A stretch of DNA of 16,508 nt, from contig CAZODA010000062.1 of assembly GCA_964578485.1 (NCBI GenBank), positions 1-16,508 of the forward strand. Direction: 5' to 3'. Made by a program: the position numbers and the translations under genes. The stretch comes from CAZODA01 sp964578485. Its GTDB lineage: Bacteria > Bacteroidota > Bacteroidia > Bacteroidales > Marinilabiliaceae. Of this stretch, positions 1 through 6,990 are shown piece after piece (position 1 is the first letter of the stretch; each line of letters starts with the position of its first letter). The notes beneath the pieces were generated by a model. That model was not told the origin of the DNA. It did not search any database and worked only from the letters and a program-made list of their open reading frames with translations.

Positions 1-827
1 TCCTTATCGTCAGGTGAAAACATATGAGCTAAATCCTTTGCAATTGCACTTTTGTCTTCACTTCTGACCTTAGCCATAAAGTTACGTTGCAGATGTACTG
101 TGCATAGCTGATGGGCAGTATTAGGATAACTTTTAGCTACAGCCTTATCAATTCCGGATAAAGCATCTGATACGACTAAACCAACACTGGAAACGCCTCT
201 TTCTTTTATTTCGGTAAAGATATTCTCCCATGAACTTGATGACTCTGTTGGCTGATTTACAATGGCTACTATTTCCCTTCTATAATCTTCTTTTAAGCCC
301 AAAATAATGTAAACACATTCATTTTGATATTGTCCATCGCGCCTAAGATTTACAAATAATCCATCAATATAAAAAGCTAAATAGTGAGAGTCTAGGCGAC
401 GATTACGCCAATCTTCCATTTGGCTGTAGAAACTCTGACTCATATTGCTGATACTGCTTTTACTGTAATGTTTTCCGTAAATTTGATCTAAAATATCACC
501 AATATCTCTTGTAGTTAAACCTTTGCTGTAAAGAGAGAAAGCAACTTCCTTTAAATAACTCTCTTGTTCTCTAAACAAAGCCAAAATAATAGGGTAAAAG
601 GCACTTTGCCGATCACGGGGAATACGTAAAGAGAGCTCTGTTCCATGACCAAATACACGTCCTAAACGATAACCGTTGCCTTTATTTGATTTACTGTTTT
701 TCAGAAATGAATCTCGTTCACTAAGCATTAATGAGTCTAAAACTAATTCTAAAATGCTGTTTAAACCATTATTTTCATTCGCAAATTTGCTTAATACCTG
801 AGTAGTTTGTTCTTTTGTTAAGTGCAT
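1..827 (-). CDS. IS256-family (mutator-type) transposase, C-terminus beyond window
   Basis: DDE transposase that would catalyse movement of its insertion sequence. I read 275 open codons from ATG at 825-827 to the window edge, and the family is usually about 380-420 residues. An N-terminal region of about 145 residues includes a helix-turn-helix-like stretch (S-K-G-L-T-T-R-D-I-G-D-I-L near residues 101-113). The first catalytic Asp fits D155 in Y-I-D-G-L-F-V, and the second fits D221 in V-V-S-D-A-L-S-G-I-D. The C-x-V-H-x-x-R-N signature is at residues 242-249. The third acidic residue lies outside the window. The gene points away from the lipoprotein cluster and is intact as far as seen. It marks a mobile-element boundary at the 3' end of the cluster. 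Confidence 0.93.
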   Translation of the reverse strand, partial: MHLTKEQTTQVLSKFANENNGLNSILELVLDSLMLSERDSFLKNSKSNKGNGYRLGRVFGHGTELSLRIPRDRQSAFYPIILALFREQESYLKEVAFSLYSKGLTTRDIGDILDQIYGKHYSKSSISNMSQSFYSQMEDWRNRRLDSHYLAFYIDGLFVNLRRDGQYQNECVYIILGLKEDYRREIVAIVNQPTESSSSWENIFTEIKERGVSSVGLVVSDALSGIDKAVAKSYPNTAHQLCTVHLQRNFMAKVRSEDKSAIAKDLAHMFSPDDK

Positions 828-915
828 GTTTCTTTGTTTTATAGTTATTAATTTACAACCACAAAATTATAGAATATTTGAAACATGCATTTTTTACAGA
901 CACACTATTATGGAC
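828..915. mobile_element. Upstream end of the IS256-type element (probable terminal repeat)
   Basis: This is the non-coding end of the insertion sequence, 5' of its transposase. The stretch around 887-917, with a run of T followed by acagacacac and tattatgg, resembles the ends I remember for Bacteroidota IS256-type elements (tgtgtctgta on the other strand). The exact tip and the target-site duplication cannot be fixed because the other end is outside the window. Confidence 0.5.
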
Positions 916-1051
916 GGTATCATGTAAAGCATACCCTCCCCTCTCTTAGCCCTGCATGGGCGTAGTATCTATTCTCAAATAATGATCAATGAACAGTAAG
1001 CAGTTATCAGTAAAATGTTGAGGACTACGTCGTTTAGAAGAGTTTAGAGTT

Positions 1052-1092
1052 CAGTCATCAATGTACTCAAAGCATCTTGCTTTGGGTACATT
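1052..1092. repeat. Palindromic dispersed repeat, copy 1
   Basis: Begins cagtcatcaatgtac and forms a hairpin with arms at 1060-1074 and 1078-1092, 15 bp including one G-U pair, with a 3-nt loop. Related copies start at 5210 and 10516. All three lie downstream of the last lipoprotein gene of a unit. Confidence 0.65.
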
Positions 1093-1094
1093 AA

Positions 1095-1129
1095 AATTTG
1101 AAGCTGTCCTTGTGAGACAGCTTCAAATT
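1095..1129. terminator. Strong hairpin, likely terminator of the minus-strand cluster
   Basis: A perfect 14-bp inverted repeat (1095-1108 with 1116-1129) encloses a 7-nt loop. It is followed by a short T run on either strand, so it could stop transcription in both directions. It is about 270 nt beyond the G1 stop codon and is the first strong hairpin met by transcripts leaving the cluster. Confidence 0.55.
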
Positions 1130-1400
1130 GTTTTTGTTTATACTGTATTCTACTCTTAAGGTGAATACTCTGTATAATCCTCGCATTTTAGAATTGAAAC
1201 GGACACGAAATTTCTTTTGTTGTCGTTTCAATTGCAGATTCATTTTTATTATTGAACATAAGCTGATACTATTGTTTTCGCTTCACGATCGCTTCCACTC
1301 GCGTTCCCGCTCGTATCATCAGTATGAGTTTTTCCCGATTACTTCCAATTTAAGGAAGCCGTAAGTATCTTTAATACCAAAAAGTAAAATAGTTTCTTTT

Positions 1401-2477
1401 TTACAAGTTTGAGATATCATACACTACCAAAGGGAAATCACTCTCATACGGGCAAAGTGCATAAATCTTTTTTTGAGGAAAATCAATAGCAAATCTTGCA
1501 ACAGGTCTATCTAAAACGAACTCTTTTACAGGATTACCATCCCAATCAAAGATTAGAATTTTAGAAAGTGCAGTAGGAACAGCCATGCTTTCTTCAATGG
1601 TCATGTTAACATCTAGCACATACACAAAACGGTCGTCACAAAGAATGTCATGGGCAAACGCTCTTACATCAACAGACCTATTTAGATAAACATCTGTTAA
1701 AGACTTCTTTAACAGATTATAATCACAATACACCGATGTTGAGAGGTGTACACCTTCAAAAGAATAAAAGTCAAGCTGTCCCATATATTGTGGGGCTGAA
1801 GCAACTTTTCTTAAATCAGCATTTACTGCGAGGACAGAACTGTTCAATATCGGAGCATCACTCTTATTAACAGGAAATCCGGGTTTCGGGTAATTATATG
1901 GAACCCTTACCCAATCCTTCGTTTTACGATTAAAAATAGAAAACCGATTTTCAGCGCTTGTATAAACCATTTGTCCATTACAATAATAAAAACATTCTTT
2001 TATATCCCAGGCATCAGGCAAAAAAGTCAAATCTTCCTCCTCATATACATAGGAAGCTTTTTTAACAGACTCAAGTATGTCAACTAATGTCAACGAGAAG
2101 TTTGTAGGATCAACCACATAGATAGCCTTATCGTGAGTATTAAAATCCGGTCTAATGCCAATGGGATTGATATACTCTCCAGGTCCCCTTCCTTTTATAG
2201 AAAACACTCCCAGCTGCCTGTAGTCCTTGGTGGAGTACACAAATATACTACCGCTATTACTGGTACTAAGCACTATTAAAAAAGAATCAACAACTGCCAC
2301 CCAACCGGAAGCAAAAAAATTAATATTATCAATTTCTTTTATTCTGGAACCCGACAAAGCTGTAGTTTCAGGAAAGTCATCGATAAAACTAATTTTGTCA
2401 TTTCTGTAAAAATTATTGCAGCCTACAAAAACGAACATTAATAGAACTATACACTGAAAAAATCTATTATTAATCAT
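1401..2477 (-). CDS. G1: 6-bladed beta-propeller-like lipoprotein (TolB-like/BF3164-like type)
   Basis: Predicted lipid-anchored cell-envelope protein of unknown ligand. The N-terminus is a type II signal peptide with lipobox F-V-G-C at residue 20. The mature part is rich in short beta-strand repeats. It carries K-G-R-G-P-G-E-Y at about 95-102, the signature of Bacteroidota propeller lipoproteins, and F-D-W-D-G-N-P near residue 315, shared with G4 and G7. The length of 358 aa suits a single propeller. Its start is only 30 nt from the N1 stop with no hairpin between, so N1 and G1 are probably co-transcribed. It is the last gene of the cluster, the same distal position that G4 and G7 hold in theirs. 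The fold assignment is family resemblance, and no enzymatic residues are evident. Confidence 0.87.
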   Translation of the reverse strand: MINNRFFQCIVLLMFVFVGCNNFYRNDKISFIDDFPETTALSGSRIKEIDNINFFASGWVAVVDSFLIVLSTSNSGSIFVYSTKDYRQLGVFSIKGRGPGEYINPIGIRPDFNTHDKAIYVVDPTNFSLTLVDILESVKKASYVYEEEDLTFLPDAWDIKECFYYCNGQMVYTSAENRFSIFNRKTKDWVRVPYNYPKPGFPVNKSDAPILNSSVLAVNADLRKVASAPQYMGQLDFYSFEGVHLSTSVYCDYNLLKKSLTDVYLNRSVDVRAFAHDILCDDRFVYVLDVNMTIEESMAVPTALSKILIFDWDGNPVKEFVLDRPVARFAIDFPQKKIYALCPYESDFPLVVYDISNL

Positions 2478-2507
2478 AATAAGAGTTAAACATAATTATA
2501 AACGATA

Positions 2508-2816
2508 CTAATACCAAACAGTACAACTCCCCTTATCCGGTATTCCTCTAATCCATTTTTTTTCACAGTTTTGAGCCCAGCAAACCCGTTCGTAAGATCC
2601 CCCAATAAATGGTTTTTTGTCTAAAGTCTCTATTGGGTCATAACAAGTATATGTTGCACTATGACCCCCATTTCCAGATTCTCCACGCGCTTGCGCCATT
2701 ATGGCTATAGCATCAAGTGAGATATCACCGGCATCTTGGGTTTGTAATAAGCCTATATTAAATGCTGTGGCTGCTGCAAATAATACTGCTATGCCGCCAA
2801 ATATTTTTTTTCTCAT
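2508..2816 (-). CDS. N1: NVEALA-like small exported protein, 4-Cys tail
   Basis: 102-residue small protein. Residues 1-18 form a basic then hydrophobic export segment ending A-T-A, a plausible signal peptidase I site. Residues 31-43 (D-I-S-L-D-A-I-A-I-M-A-Q-A) match the position and pattern of the NVEALA motif of Bacteroidales small proteins and are followed by R-G-E. The tail of about 59 residues is unrelated to those of N2-N5 and has four cysteines, suggesting two disulfides after export. Unlike N2, N3 and N4 it lacks the shared 53-nt upstream element. It lies 68 nt after G3 and 30 nt before G1, so it is probably expressed from the N2-G3 transcript. Its function is unknown; a secreted peptide, a partner of the propeller lipoproteins or a modified-peptide precursor are all possible. 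Confidence 0.85.
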   Translation of the reverse strand: MRKKIFGGIAVLFAAATAFNIGLLQTQDAGDISLDAIAIMAQARGESGNGGHSATYTCYDPIETLDKKPFIGGSYERVCWAQNCEKKWIRGIPDKGSCTVWY

Positions 2817-2884
2817 CTTAAATGATTTTTTTATTCATAACGCAAAAAAGATAGCAATTAAAAGAAAAAACCTTATAAGTATCT

Positions 2885-4033
2885 TTAATTTAAATCAAAT
2901 CTTGGTTTATAAAAGATCAATACAGGATTAGCATCCTCAGAGAAATTGTCCGGTAAAGTAAATATTAATTCATTCTTGTTTTCCATTAATTGATAAGATT
3001 CAATAAATGTTATTAAATTGGTTTTATGAAAACCTTTAGTTAACTGTAAAAAAAGGCTTCCTGTAATATCATTAATCACATTATTTGGAAATATTATTGT
3101 TTTTGAATCCTTTTTGTTTAAAAAATAAAAATGATATCTATCATAAAAAATAAAAGTGAATGAAATATATTCTTCATTTTCTAAAAAGAAGCTGATTCTT
3201 GACATTTTATCCAAATATTTCATTGGTGATATATCGTATAAGCTTCTGTTTATTTCTTCTAACTTTTCCTTTTTTGACATTGGTTTTTCAAAGTCAATAA
3301 AATATTTTGGAACTAATTTGTTTTGTTTAATAAGGTAAATTGTGTCATTTAGAGTTTCAGAAACGAACAGTTGTCCGCTAGCACCTTTAGTTATAGGCGG
3401 ATAAGTAATTTCAATTCCTGGACCTAGTGATGGCGATTGTTGAGAAATAAATTGCTTATGTTTTGTACTATAAAAATTGAACTTATATGGTAGTTCTGTA
3501 TCAACAATTATAATAGTATCCTCATTTATAACAGTTAAGGAAGGATAAAGCAATGAAACATCTTTTAGATCATTTATTATTATTGAATTCAAAAACAATA
3601 AATCTTTATCCAATACAAGGATACGAAAAGGGCTGACTACCAAGTAAAGTTTACTATTATAAAAATGAATATCCCATAAAGAGTTGTATTCATTAGGTCC
3701 CTTACCAAGCTTTTTATATGAATTTATAAAATGTCCTGTTCTATCAAAACAAAACACTCCTTTTGAACCTTGCTCATCAAGCACGTATATTCTTTCATCT
3801 GAAACAATAACTTTGTCAATTCCTCCTATTAATGATTCTTCCGACTGCTCAAGAAACACCAAAGAATCAACTATTATTAATTCTGAAAGTTTCTTATTAA
3901 CCAATATATCATTTATGCAAACACTCAAAACTTCCAATTCAAGTTGCTTCTTTGCACTCTCTAAGTTTTTTTTTGGATAATAAGTACATGAAATAAAAAA
4001 CAAGTATATCAAAAAGAATTTAAATTTATTCAT
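2885..4033 (-). CDS. G3: 6-bladed beta-propeller lipoprotein
   Basis: 382-residue predicted lipoprotein. The signal peptide ends F-I-S-C with the lipidated Cys at residue 16. The body has the repeating hydrophobic strand pattern of a propeller, the signature L-G-K-G-P-N-E-Y at about 109-116, and a C-terminal D-A-N-P-V-L-I-F-Y element of the kind that closes the last blade in this family. It follows N2 after a 161-nt gap containing a terminal-inverted-repeat element (4052-4159) and precedes N1 by 68 nt. It belongs to the proximal type (longer, ending in N-P-V-L), not the D-W-D-G-N-P type of G1. The sequence is very AT-rich like its neighbours. The ligand is unknown. Confidence 0.88.
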   Translation of the reverse strand: MNKFKFFLIYLFFISCTYYPKKNLESAKKQLELEVLSVCINDILVNKKLSELIIVDSLVFLEQSEESLIGGIDKVIVSDERIYVLDEQGSKGVFCFDRTGHFINSYKKLGKGPNEYNSLWDIHFYNSKLYLVVSPFRILVLDKDLLFLNSIIINDLKDVSLLYPSLTVINEDTIIIVDTELPYKFNFYSTKHKQFISQQSPSLGPGIEITYPPITKGASGQLFVSETLNDTIYLIKQNKLVPKYFIDFEKPMSKKEKLEEINRSLYDISPMKYLDKMSRISFFLENEEYISFTFIFYDRYHFYFLNKKDSKTIIFPNNVINDITGSLFLQLTKGFHKTNLITFIESYQLMENKNELIFTLPDNFSEDANPVLIFYKPRFDLN

Positions 4034-4051
4034 TTCATTTGGAATTTAAAT

Positions 4052-4159
4052 GTGGCTGTCTAAAAAGTTGTTAAAGTTTCTGAGAATTAACTATTTGAAA
4101 AGCTTCACAGATAGGAATACAAATAAAAAGATGTTTTCTCCGACTTTTTAGACAACCTC
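4052..4159. repeat. 108-bp MITE-like element with terminal inverted repeats
   Basis: The left end (4052-4070) and right end (4141-4159) are inverted copies sharing a perfect 12-bp core, tgtctaaaaagt. The outer bases fit the g-x-gg-x-tgtctaaaaa ends familiar from Bacteroidota insertion sequences. The 70 nt between the arms encodes nothing. It sits between N2 and G3, where it could also act as a long-loop hairpin in the transcript. No clear target duplication could be assigned. Confidence 0.6.
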
Positions 4160-4194
4160 ATTAAAATTAAATAATTATTGATTATAGGTTATAA

Positions 4195-4515
4195 TTAAAA
4201 ACATCTTGGTAAAGATCCCATTATACACTCGCTAGCCCAATATGGTGCATTGTCATCACGTTGACATTTAAGTTCTTGACCATGCATACCCTCAGGGGTT
4301 ATACACTCTTTTCCTGTAGTCTTCCAAACCCATGCTTTTTTTGTAGCCTCTCCACCGCCACCACTCTCGGATTCTCCATTATGCGCCTGCGCCATTATGG
4401 CTATTGCATCAAGAGAGATATCACCGGCATCTTTTGTTTGTAATAAGCCTATATTAAATGCTGAGGCTGCTGCAAATAATATTGCTATGCTGCCAAATAA
4501 AATTTTTTTGTACAT
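4195..4515 (-). CDS. N2: NVEALA-like small exported protein, 4-Cys tail
   Basis: 106 residues. The first 44 (export segment with A-S-A at 17-19, then the NVEALA-like motif at 32-44) are almost the same as in N3-N5. The rest is unique: a G-E-S-E-S-G-G-G-G linker, then four cysteines ending P-R-C-F. A tail with paired Cys and no free one fits oxidative folding outside the cytoplasm. The start is fixed by homology and by the upstream hairpin (4534-4561) and 53-nt element shared with N3 and N4. This is the first gene of the N2-G3-N1-G1 set. There is no recognisable catalytic motif and no modifying enzyme nearby. Confidence 0.86.
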   Translation of the reverse strand: MYKKILFGSIAILFAAASAFNIGLLQTKDAGDISLDAIAIMAQAHNGESESGGGGEATKKAWVWKTTGKECITPEGMHGQELKCQRDDNAPYWASECIMGSLPRCF

Positions 4516-4634
4516 TTTAAATTAAATTTTAATGATGCTTGTTTTATGTGTTTTAAGCATCTTGATTTTTAAACATAAAAAAGATTACTTGCCTTGCTAA
4601 GTAGATCTTACGCAGAGGTGAAGAAACACTTGCG
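4516..4634 (-). promoter_or_regulatory. Conserved N-gene leader, copy A (upstream of N2)
   Basis: The 53-nt core at 4582-4634 is identical to 9888-9940 and 14949-15001. Read on the minus strand it can form a small stem (CGCA..TGCG with inner GTG/CAC) and then TAAG..CTTA. A 7-bp hairpin, gatgctt/aagcatc (4534-4540 with 4555-4561), lies about 18 nt before the ATG. No standard Bacteroidota promoter was found within it on the minus strand. It may be a 5' UTR control element or an upstream activator site. Confidence 0.65.
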
Positions 4635-4654
4635 TTTTACTATTAAATTTTATT

Positions 4655-4662
4655 TATCTTTG
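4655..4662 (+). promoter_or_regulatory. Candidate plus-strand promoter, copy A
   Basis: TATCTTTG matches the Bacteroidota -7 consensus TAnnTTTG. A TTGCG at 4630-4634 lies 20 nt upstream as a possible -33 element. It would drive plus-strand transcription through the hairpins at 4719-4787. The same arrangement occurs in copy B, but the -7 box is missing next to N4. Confidence 0.35.
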
Positions 4663-4705
4663 TCATAAGTTCCCGAATTTAATCGGCAAAACACTGACAG
4701 TTAAA

Positions 4706-5098
4706 TCATATAAGTATTACCTCCTTTCTTTTTGAAAGGGATCCGGAAGAGGAAGCGGTAGCAGTGAAGCTTTGTAGCTTCCTCTTCTTTTTCCCATTTG
4801 TTTTATGATTGTTATTTAAATCTTCAAACTTTATAGACGTGATTGTTCGTGTTCCTTTTACGATTGATCGCGTCTTTATTGACAATAGAAACGAAACAAC
4901 ATTAGTATGTTGTGCCCTTTCTGAAAAAAGAAAAGCACCGGAGTTTCTATTATAATTATTGAACAGACAGTCCGAGAAAAGAAAAATATTTACGGAACTG
5001 TTGAAAGAATTATTTTCTACTGCAGGCTTAGGGGTAGCAACAGAAAAATCCTTAAGAAAAGAATGTGGATAAAATGGGTGTTGAATGTGGTCAGGCAT
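4706..5098 (-). CDS. Doubtful 130-aa hypothetical ORF in element R, copy A
   Basis: An open frame with an ATG start, rich in Ser, Asn and Lys, that resembles no family I recognise. There is no signal peptide or membrane segment. A TATATTTG box on the same strand at 5160-5167 would place a start site about 55 nt before the ATG. Copy B keeps the frame open even though its C-terminal codons cover the variable loop. Because the shared part is identical at the DNA level, the two copies give no substitution evidence for coding. It may be a by-product of a non-coding element. Confidence 0.25.
   Translation of the reverse strand: MPDHIQHPFYPHSFLKDFSVATPKPAVENNSFNSSVNIFLFSDCLFNNYNRNSGAFLFSERAQHTNVVSFLLSIKTRSIVKGTRTITSIKFEDLNNNHKTNGKKKRKLQSFTATASSSGSLSKRKEVILI
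4719..4791 (+). ncRNA. Possible small structured RNA with variable loop, copy A
   Basis: On the plus strand, downstream of the candidate promoter at 4655, a weak first hairpin (about 4720-4740, weakened here relative to copy B) precedes an 11-bp perfect stem at 4745-4755/4776-4786. The stem is followed by a T-rich stretch, as in an intrinsic terminator. The 20-nt loop differs strongly from copy B. No known RNA family is recognised. Confidence 0.3.
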
Positions 5099-5159
5099 AA
5101 TGGGCCGAGATTAAATTTGTATTTAAGGTTTATTTTTTATTTTATAAAGAGAATTAAAA

Positions 5160-5167
5160 CAAATATA
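5160..5167 (-). promoter_or_regulatory. Candidate minus-strand promoter in element R, copy A
   Basis: The minus strand reads TATATTTG, a match to the Bacteroidota -7 consensus, about 60 nt before the 130-codon frame. A weak T-rich -33 region precedes it. The same box is present in copy B at 10466-10473. Confidence 0.35.
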
Positions 5168-5209
5168 AACAAATTTTTCTTAAAAAGTATAAGGAGTAAA
5201 TCGAAATAA

Positions 5210-5246
5210 CAGTCATTAATGTACCCGAAGCATCCTGTTTTGGGAA
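5210..5246. repeat. Palindromic dispersed repeat, copy 2
   Basis: Begins cagtcattaatgtaccc. The hairpin arms cccgaagca and tgttttggg pair fully on the plus strand if G-U pairs are allowed. Related to 1052-1092 and 10516-10552. Confidence 0.55.
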
Positions 5247-5307
5247 AAGGCAGTGAGTATCCAAATTAATGCTTACACATTTTAGGGGATAGTGTGGCAG
5301 AAAGCCT

Positions 5308-5933
5308 TTGTCTGCACCCACTAACTGCTCCCCTTTTGAAGGGGAGCTGTCCGAAGGACTGAGGGGTTTAACAGACTTATCACTTCACTCAAAATTATTT
5401 TCTATCTCTCGCAACAAACTTTCAGAATGTTTCCATATCTAATTTATTTCCTCTCCCTTTGGTTAGTTAATATCTTCTGCCTATGAAGGTTTAACCTCCC
5501 GCTCTCGGCAAGCCTCGGCGGGATTTCGCTGAGCTACCCTTCCGCTCTTCGAGCACCTCCCCTTTGCAAGGGAGGAGTTATTTGCATAATTCTGTAGGCT
5601 TTCAGCCTATTAATTTGCTAATCAACTAATCTGCTAATAAAAAACCCGTAGCCCTTCCAGTTAGCCGGGATTTCGCTTCGCTCAAAACCCCAAAATTCTA
5701 AACCCGAAACCCAAAACTCTAAACGGTCACGACATATCGTGTCTTCTAAAGGCGCACGGCAGTGCGTCTCTACGACATTAATATCTTTGCGGCCTCTGCG
5801 TGAACAATCTTCGCGGTCTTTGCGTGAACCAAAAATCCGTCCCGTCAATCGTTTACCGGTTCCTCCAAAGGAAGGATTTCGCTTCGCTCAAAAACTCGAA
5901 ACAAACACGACATATCATGTGGTCTTCATATTT
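5308..5933. repeat. Repeat-filled spacer downstream of G4
   Basis: No gene is seen. The stretch is more GC-rich than its surroundings and consists of short hairpin repeats. These include gctcccctt/aaggggagc at 5327-5347 followed by tgtccgaaggact, cctccc/gggagg at 5556-5575, a degenerate pair with tgcgtgaac at about 5799 and 5820, and gacatatcgtgtc near 5731. Such pieces resemble dispersed Bacteroidota intergenic repeats. Parts of it (about 5600-5650 and 5835-5933) match 10768-10918, and about 190 bp in between is absent from that copy. Confidence 0.6.
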
Positions 5934-6941
5934 TTAATTTGAATCCAAATCAATTTTACATAATTTATAATCGACACCAAAAAGTCCAACAGAATATAGT
6001 GTTGAGTCATCTACGTTTGTTATTGTGTATGGAATAAATGGAATGGTGTATTTTTCCAAAGGATTCCCATCCCAATCAAATGTTAATAAAACCCAATCCT
6101 GATTTTCTTCATTATCTGTTTGAAAACATAAAAAGACCCGTTCCTTTGATGCTGATATTCTCGGAGCTCTAAATATATTTAGATTTCCATCAAGTGGAAG
6201 CGGACTTCCGTTAAGCATTTCCCAATCAAAATGTCTATAAATTTTACGATCAATTAAGTTAAGGTGTCCTTCAATATTAAGTTCTAATATATCAAATATA
6301 TAATGATTTGCTTTAATCCCCATAAATCTAAATGATGATGGTTTTCGAATTAAATGAGTATAATATTTCCTTTGATTCCCTTCAAAAATCTCATTATCCC
6401 GTCCGGGGTAATCAATATAAGAAGAAACCTTGTTTTGCTTAAGATCAATCACTCCATAATTTTTTTCAAATGGAAAATTTCCGTTGGTAACAAATAAGCT
6501 TTCTGAATATGACACAATGTTATTTATTTGGGGAACTTCAATTTCTTGATACATTTTAACGCTATCTTCTATAACTGAAAAGAAAAACACTTTTTCTTTC
6601 CTACGATCGAACACAATAAAGCTTGTATCTGAAAGGCTCGTTAAACCATATCCATCAGTGAGCTCATTAGGGCCGCGGCCTTTGTCTCCAAACTGAAAGT
6701 AATGACTGTTTTTTATGTTTATTACATGAAATATTTTGTTAGTTTTAAAGTCAGCAATTATGATTAAATCTTTAACAATTAACATTCTAATTGGGTGATA
6801 TAAGAATAGTTCAGGTAAATTGTCAATTAGAGTATATTTCAGGTTATCATTTTTTTGAAATAAATCAATAAAAGGAGTTTCTCTTTTACTACAATTCGTT
6901 AGAAAAAAAGAAAGAAATAATAATATGGTAATGTTTTTCAT
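5934..6941 (-). CDS. G4: propeller lipoprotein (TolB-like/BF3164-like type), twin of G7
   Basis: 335 residues. The signal peptide ends L-T-N-C with the lipidated Cys at residue 17. The family signature G-D-K-G-R-G-P-N-E-L is at 85-94. F-D-W-D-G-N-P-L-E-K near residue 285 resembles G1, so G1, G4 and G7 form one subtype, and each is the last lipoprotein gene of its unit. It differs from G7 by a single residue (Val here, Asp in G7, in the segment F-G-x-D-Y near the C-terminus). It lies 49 nt after G5 and is presumably co-transcribed with G5 and G6. Predicted beta-propeller in the cell envelope; the ligand is unknown. Confidence 0.88.
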   Translation of the reverse strand: MKNITILLFLSFFLTNCSKRETPFIDLFQKNDNLKYTLIDNLPELFLYHPIRMLIVKDLIIIADFKTNKIFHVINIKNSHYFQFGDKGRGPNELTDGYGLTSLSDTSFIVFDRRKEKVFFFSVIEDSVKMYQEIEVPQINNIVSYSESLFVTNGNFPFEKNYGVIDLKQNKVSSYIDYPGRDNEIFEGNQRKYYTHLIRKPSSFRFMGIKANHYIFDILELNIEGHLNLIDRKIYRHFDWEMLNGSPLPLDGNLNIFRAPRISASKERVFLCFQTDNEENQDWVLLTFDWDGNPLEKYTIPFIPYTITNVDDSTLYSVGLFGVDYKLCKIDLDSN

Positions 6942-6990
6942 TTTTTATATTTTGTTTAATTAGTAACGTTATGTTTTCGTTAAAAAAGGA

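Larger units (their letters stand above)
916..1400. other. Gene-poor spacer after the cluster, with repeats and hairpins
   Basis: No credible gene is seen here. The left half contains a short gccctgcatgggc hairpin, fragments that look like dispersed Bacteroidota intergenic repeats, and two strong hairpins annotated separately at 1060-1092 and 1095-1129. Another inverted repeat, with 10-bp arms at 1192-1201 and 1224-1233 (aattgaaacg and its complement), lies further right. A 50-residue basic reading frame at 1091-1243 on the minus strand runs through the hairpin and is probably not a gene. Confidence 0.6.
4640..5307. repeat. Element R, copy A (about 670 bp, duplicated at 9946-10611)
   Basis: Intergenic element between G4 and the N2 leader. 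The part at 4777-5131 is identical by eye to 10082-10436, while the outer parts have scattered differences. Near its left end is a stem (gaagaggaagc at 4745-4755 with its complement at 4776-4786) whose 20-nt loop differs strongly from that of copy B. Its coding status is unclear: a 130-residue minus frame, a broken plus frame, and possible promoters on both strands. Confidence 0.7.

Noticed and set aside
1091..1243. 50-codon basic minus-strand open frame
   Set aside because: It reads through the 14-bp hairpin and an inverted repeat. Its Arg/Lys richness follows from base composition and there is no homologue I recognise.
1128..1364. 78-codon plus-strand open frame after the cluster
   Set aside because: It starts on the edge of a strong hairpin, opposes an inverted repeat, has an improbable Phe/Arg/Ser composition and no family resemblance.
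2227..4443. Short plus-strand frames opposite G1, N1, G3 and N2
   Set aside because: They lie antisense to well-supported lipoprotein and peptide genes and have no start signals or family features.
5618..5942. Overlapping open frames on both strands in the spacer after G4
   Set aside because: They lie in GC-rich dispersed repeats, and the matching spacer after G7 lacks most of this sequence.
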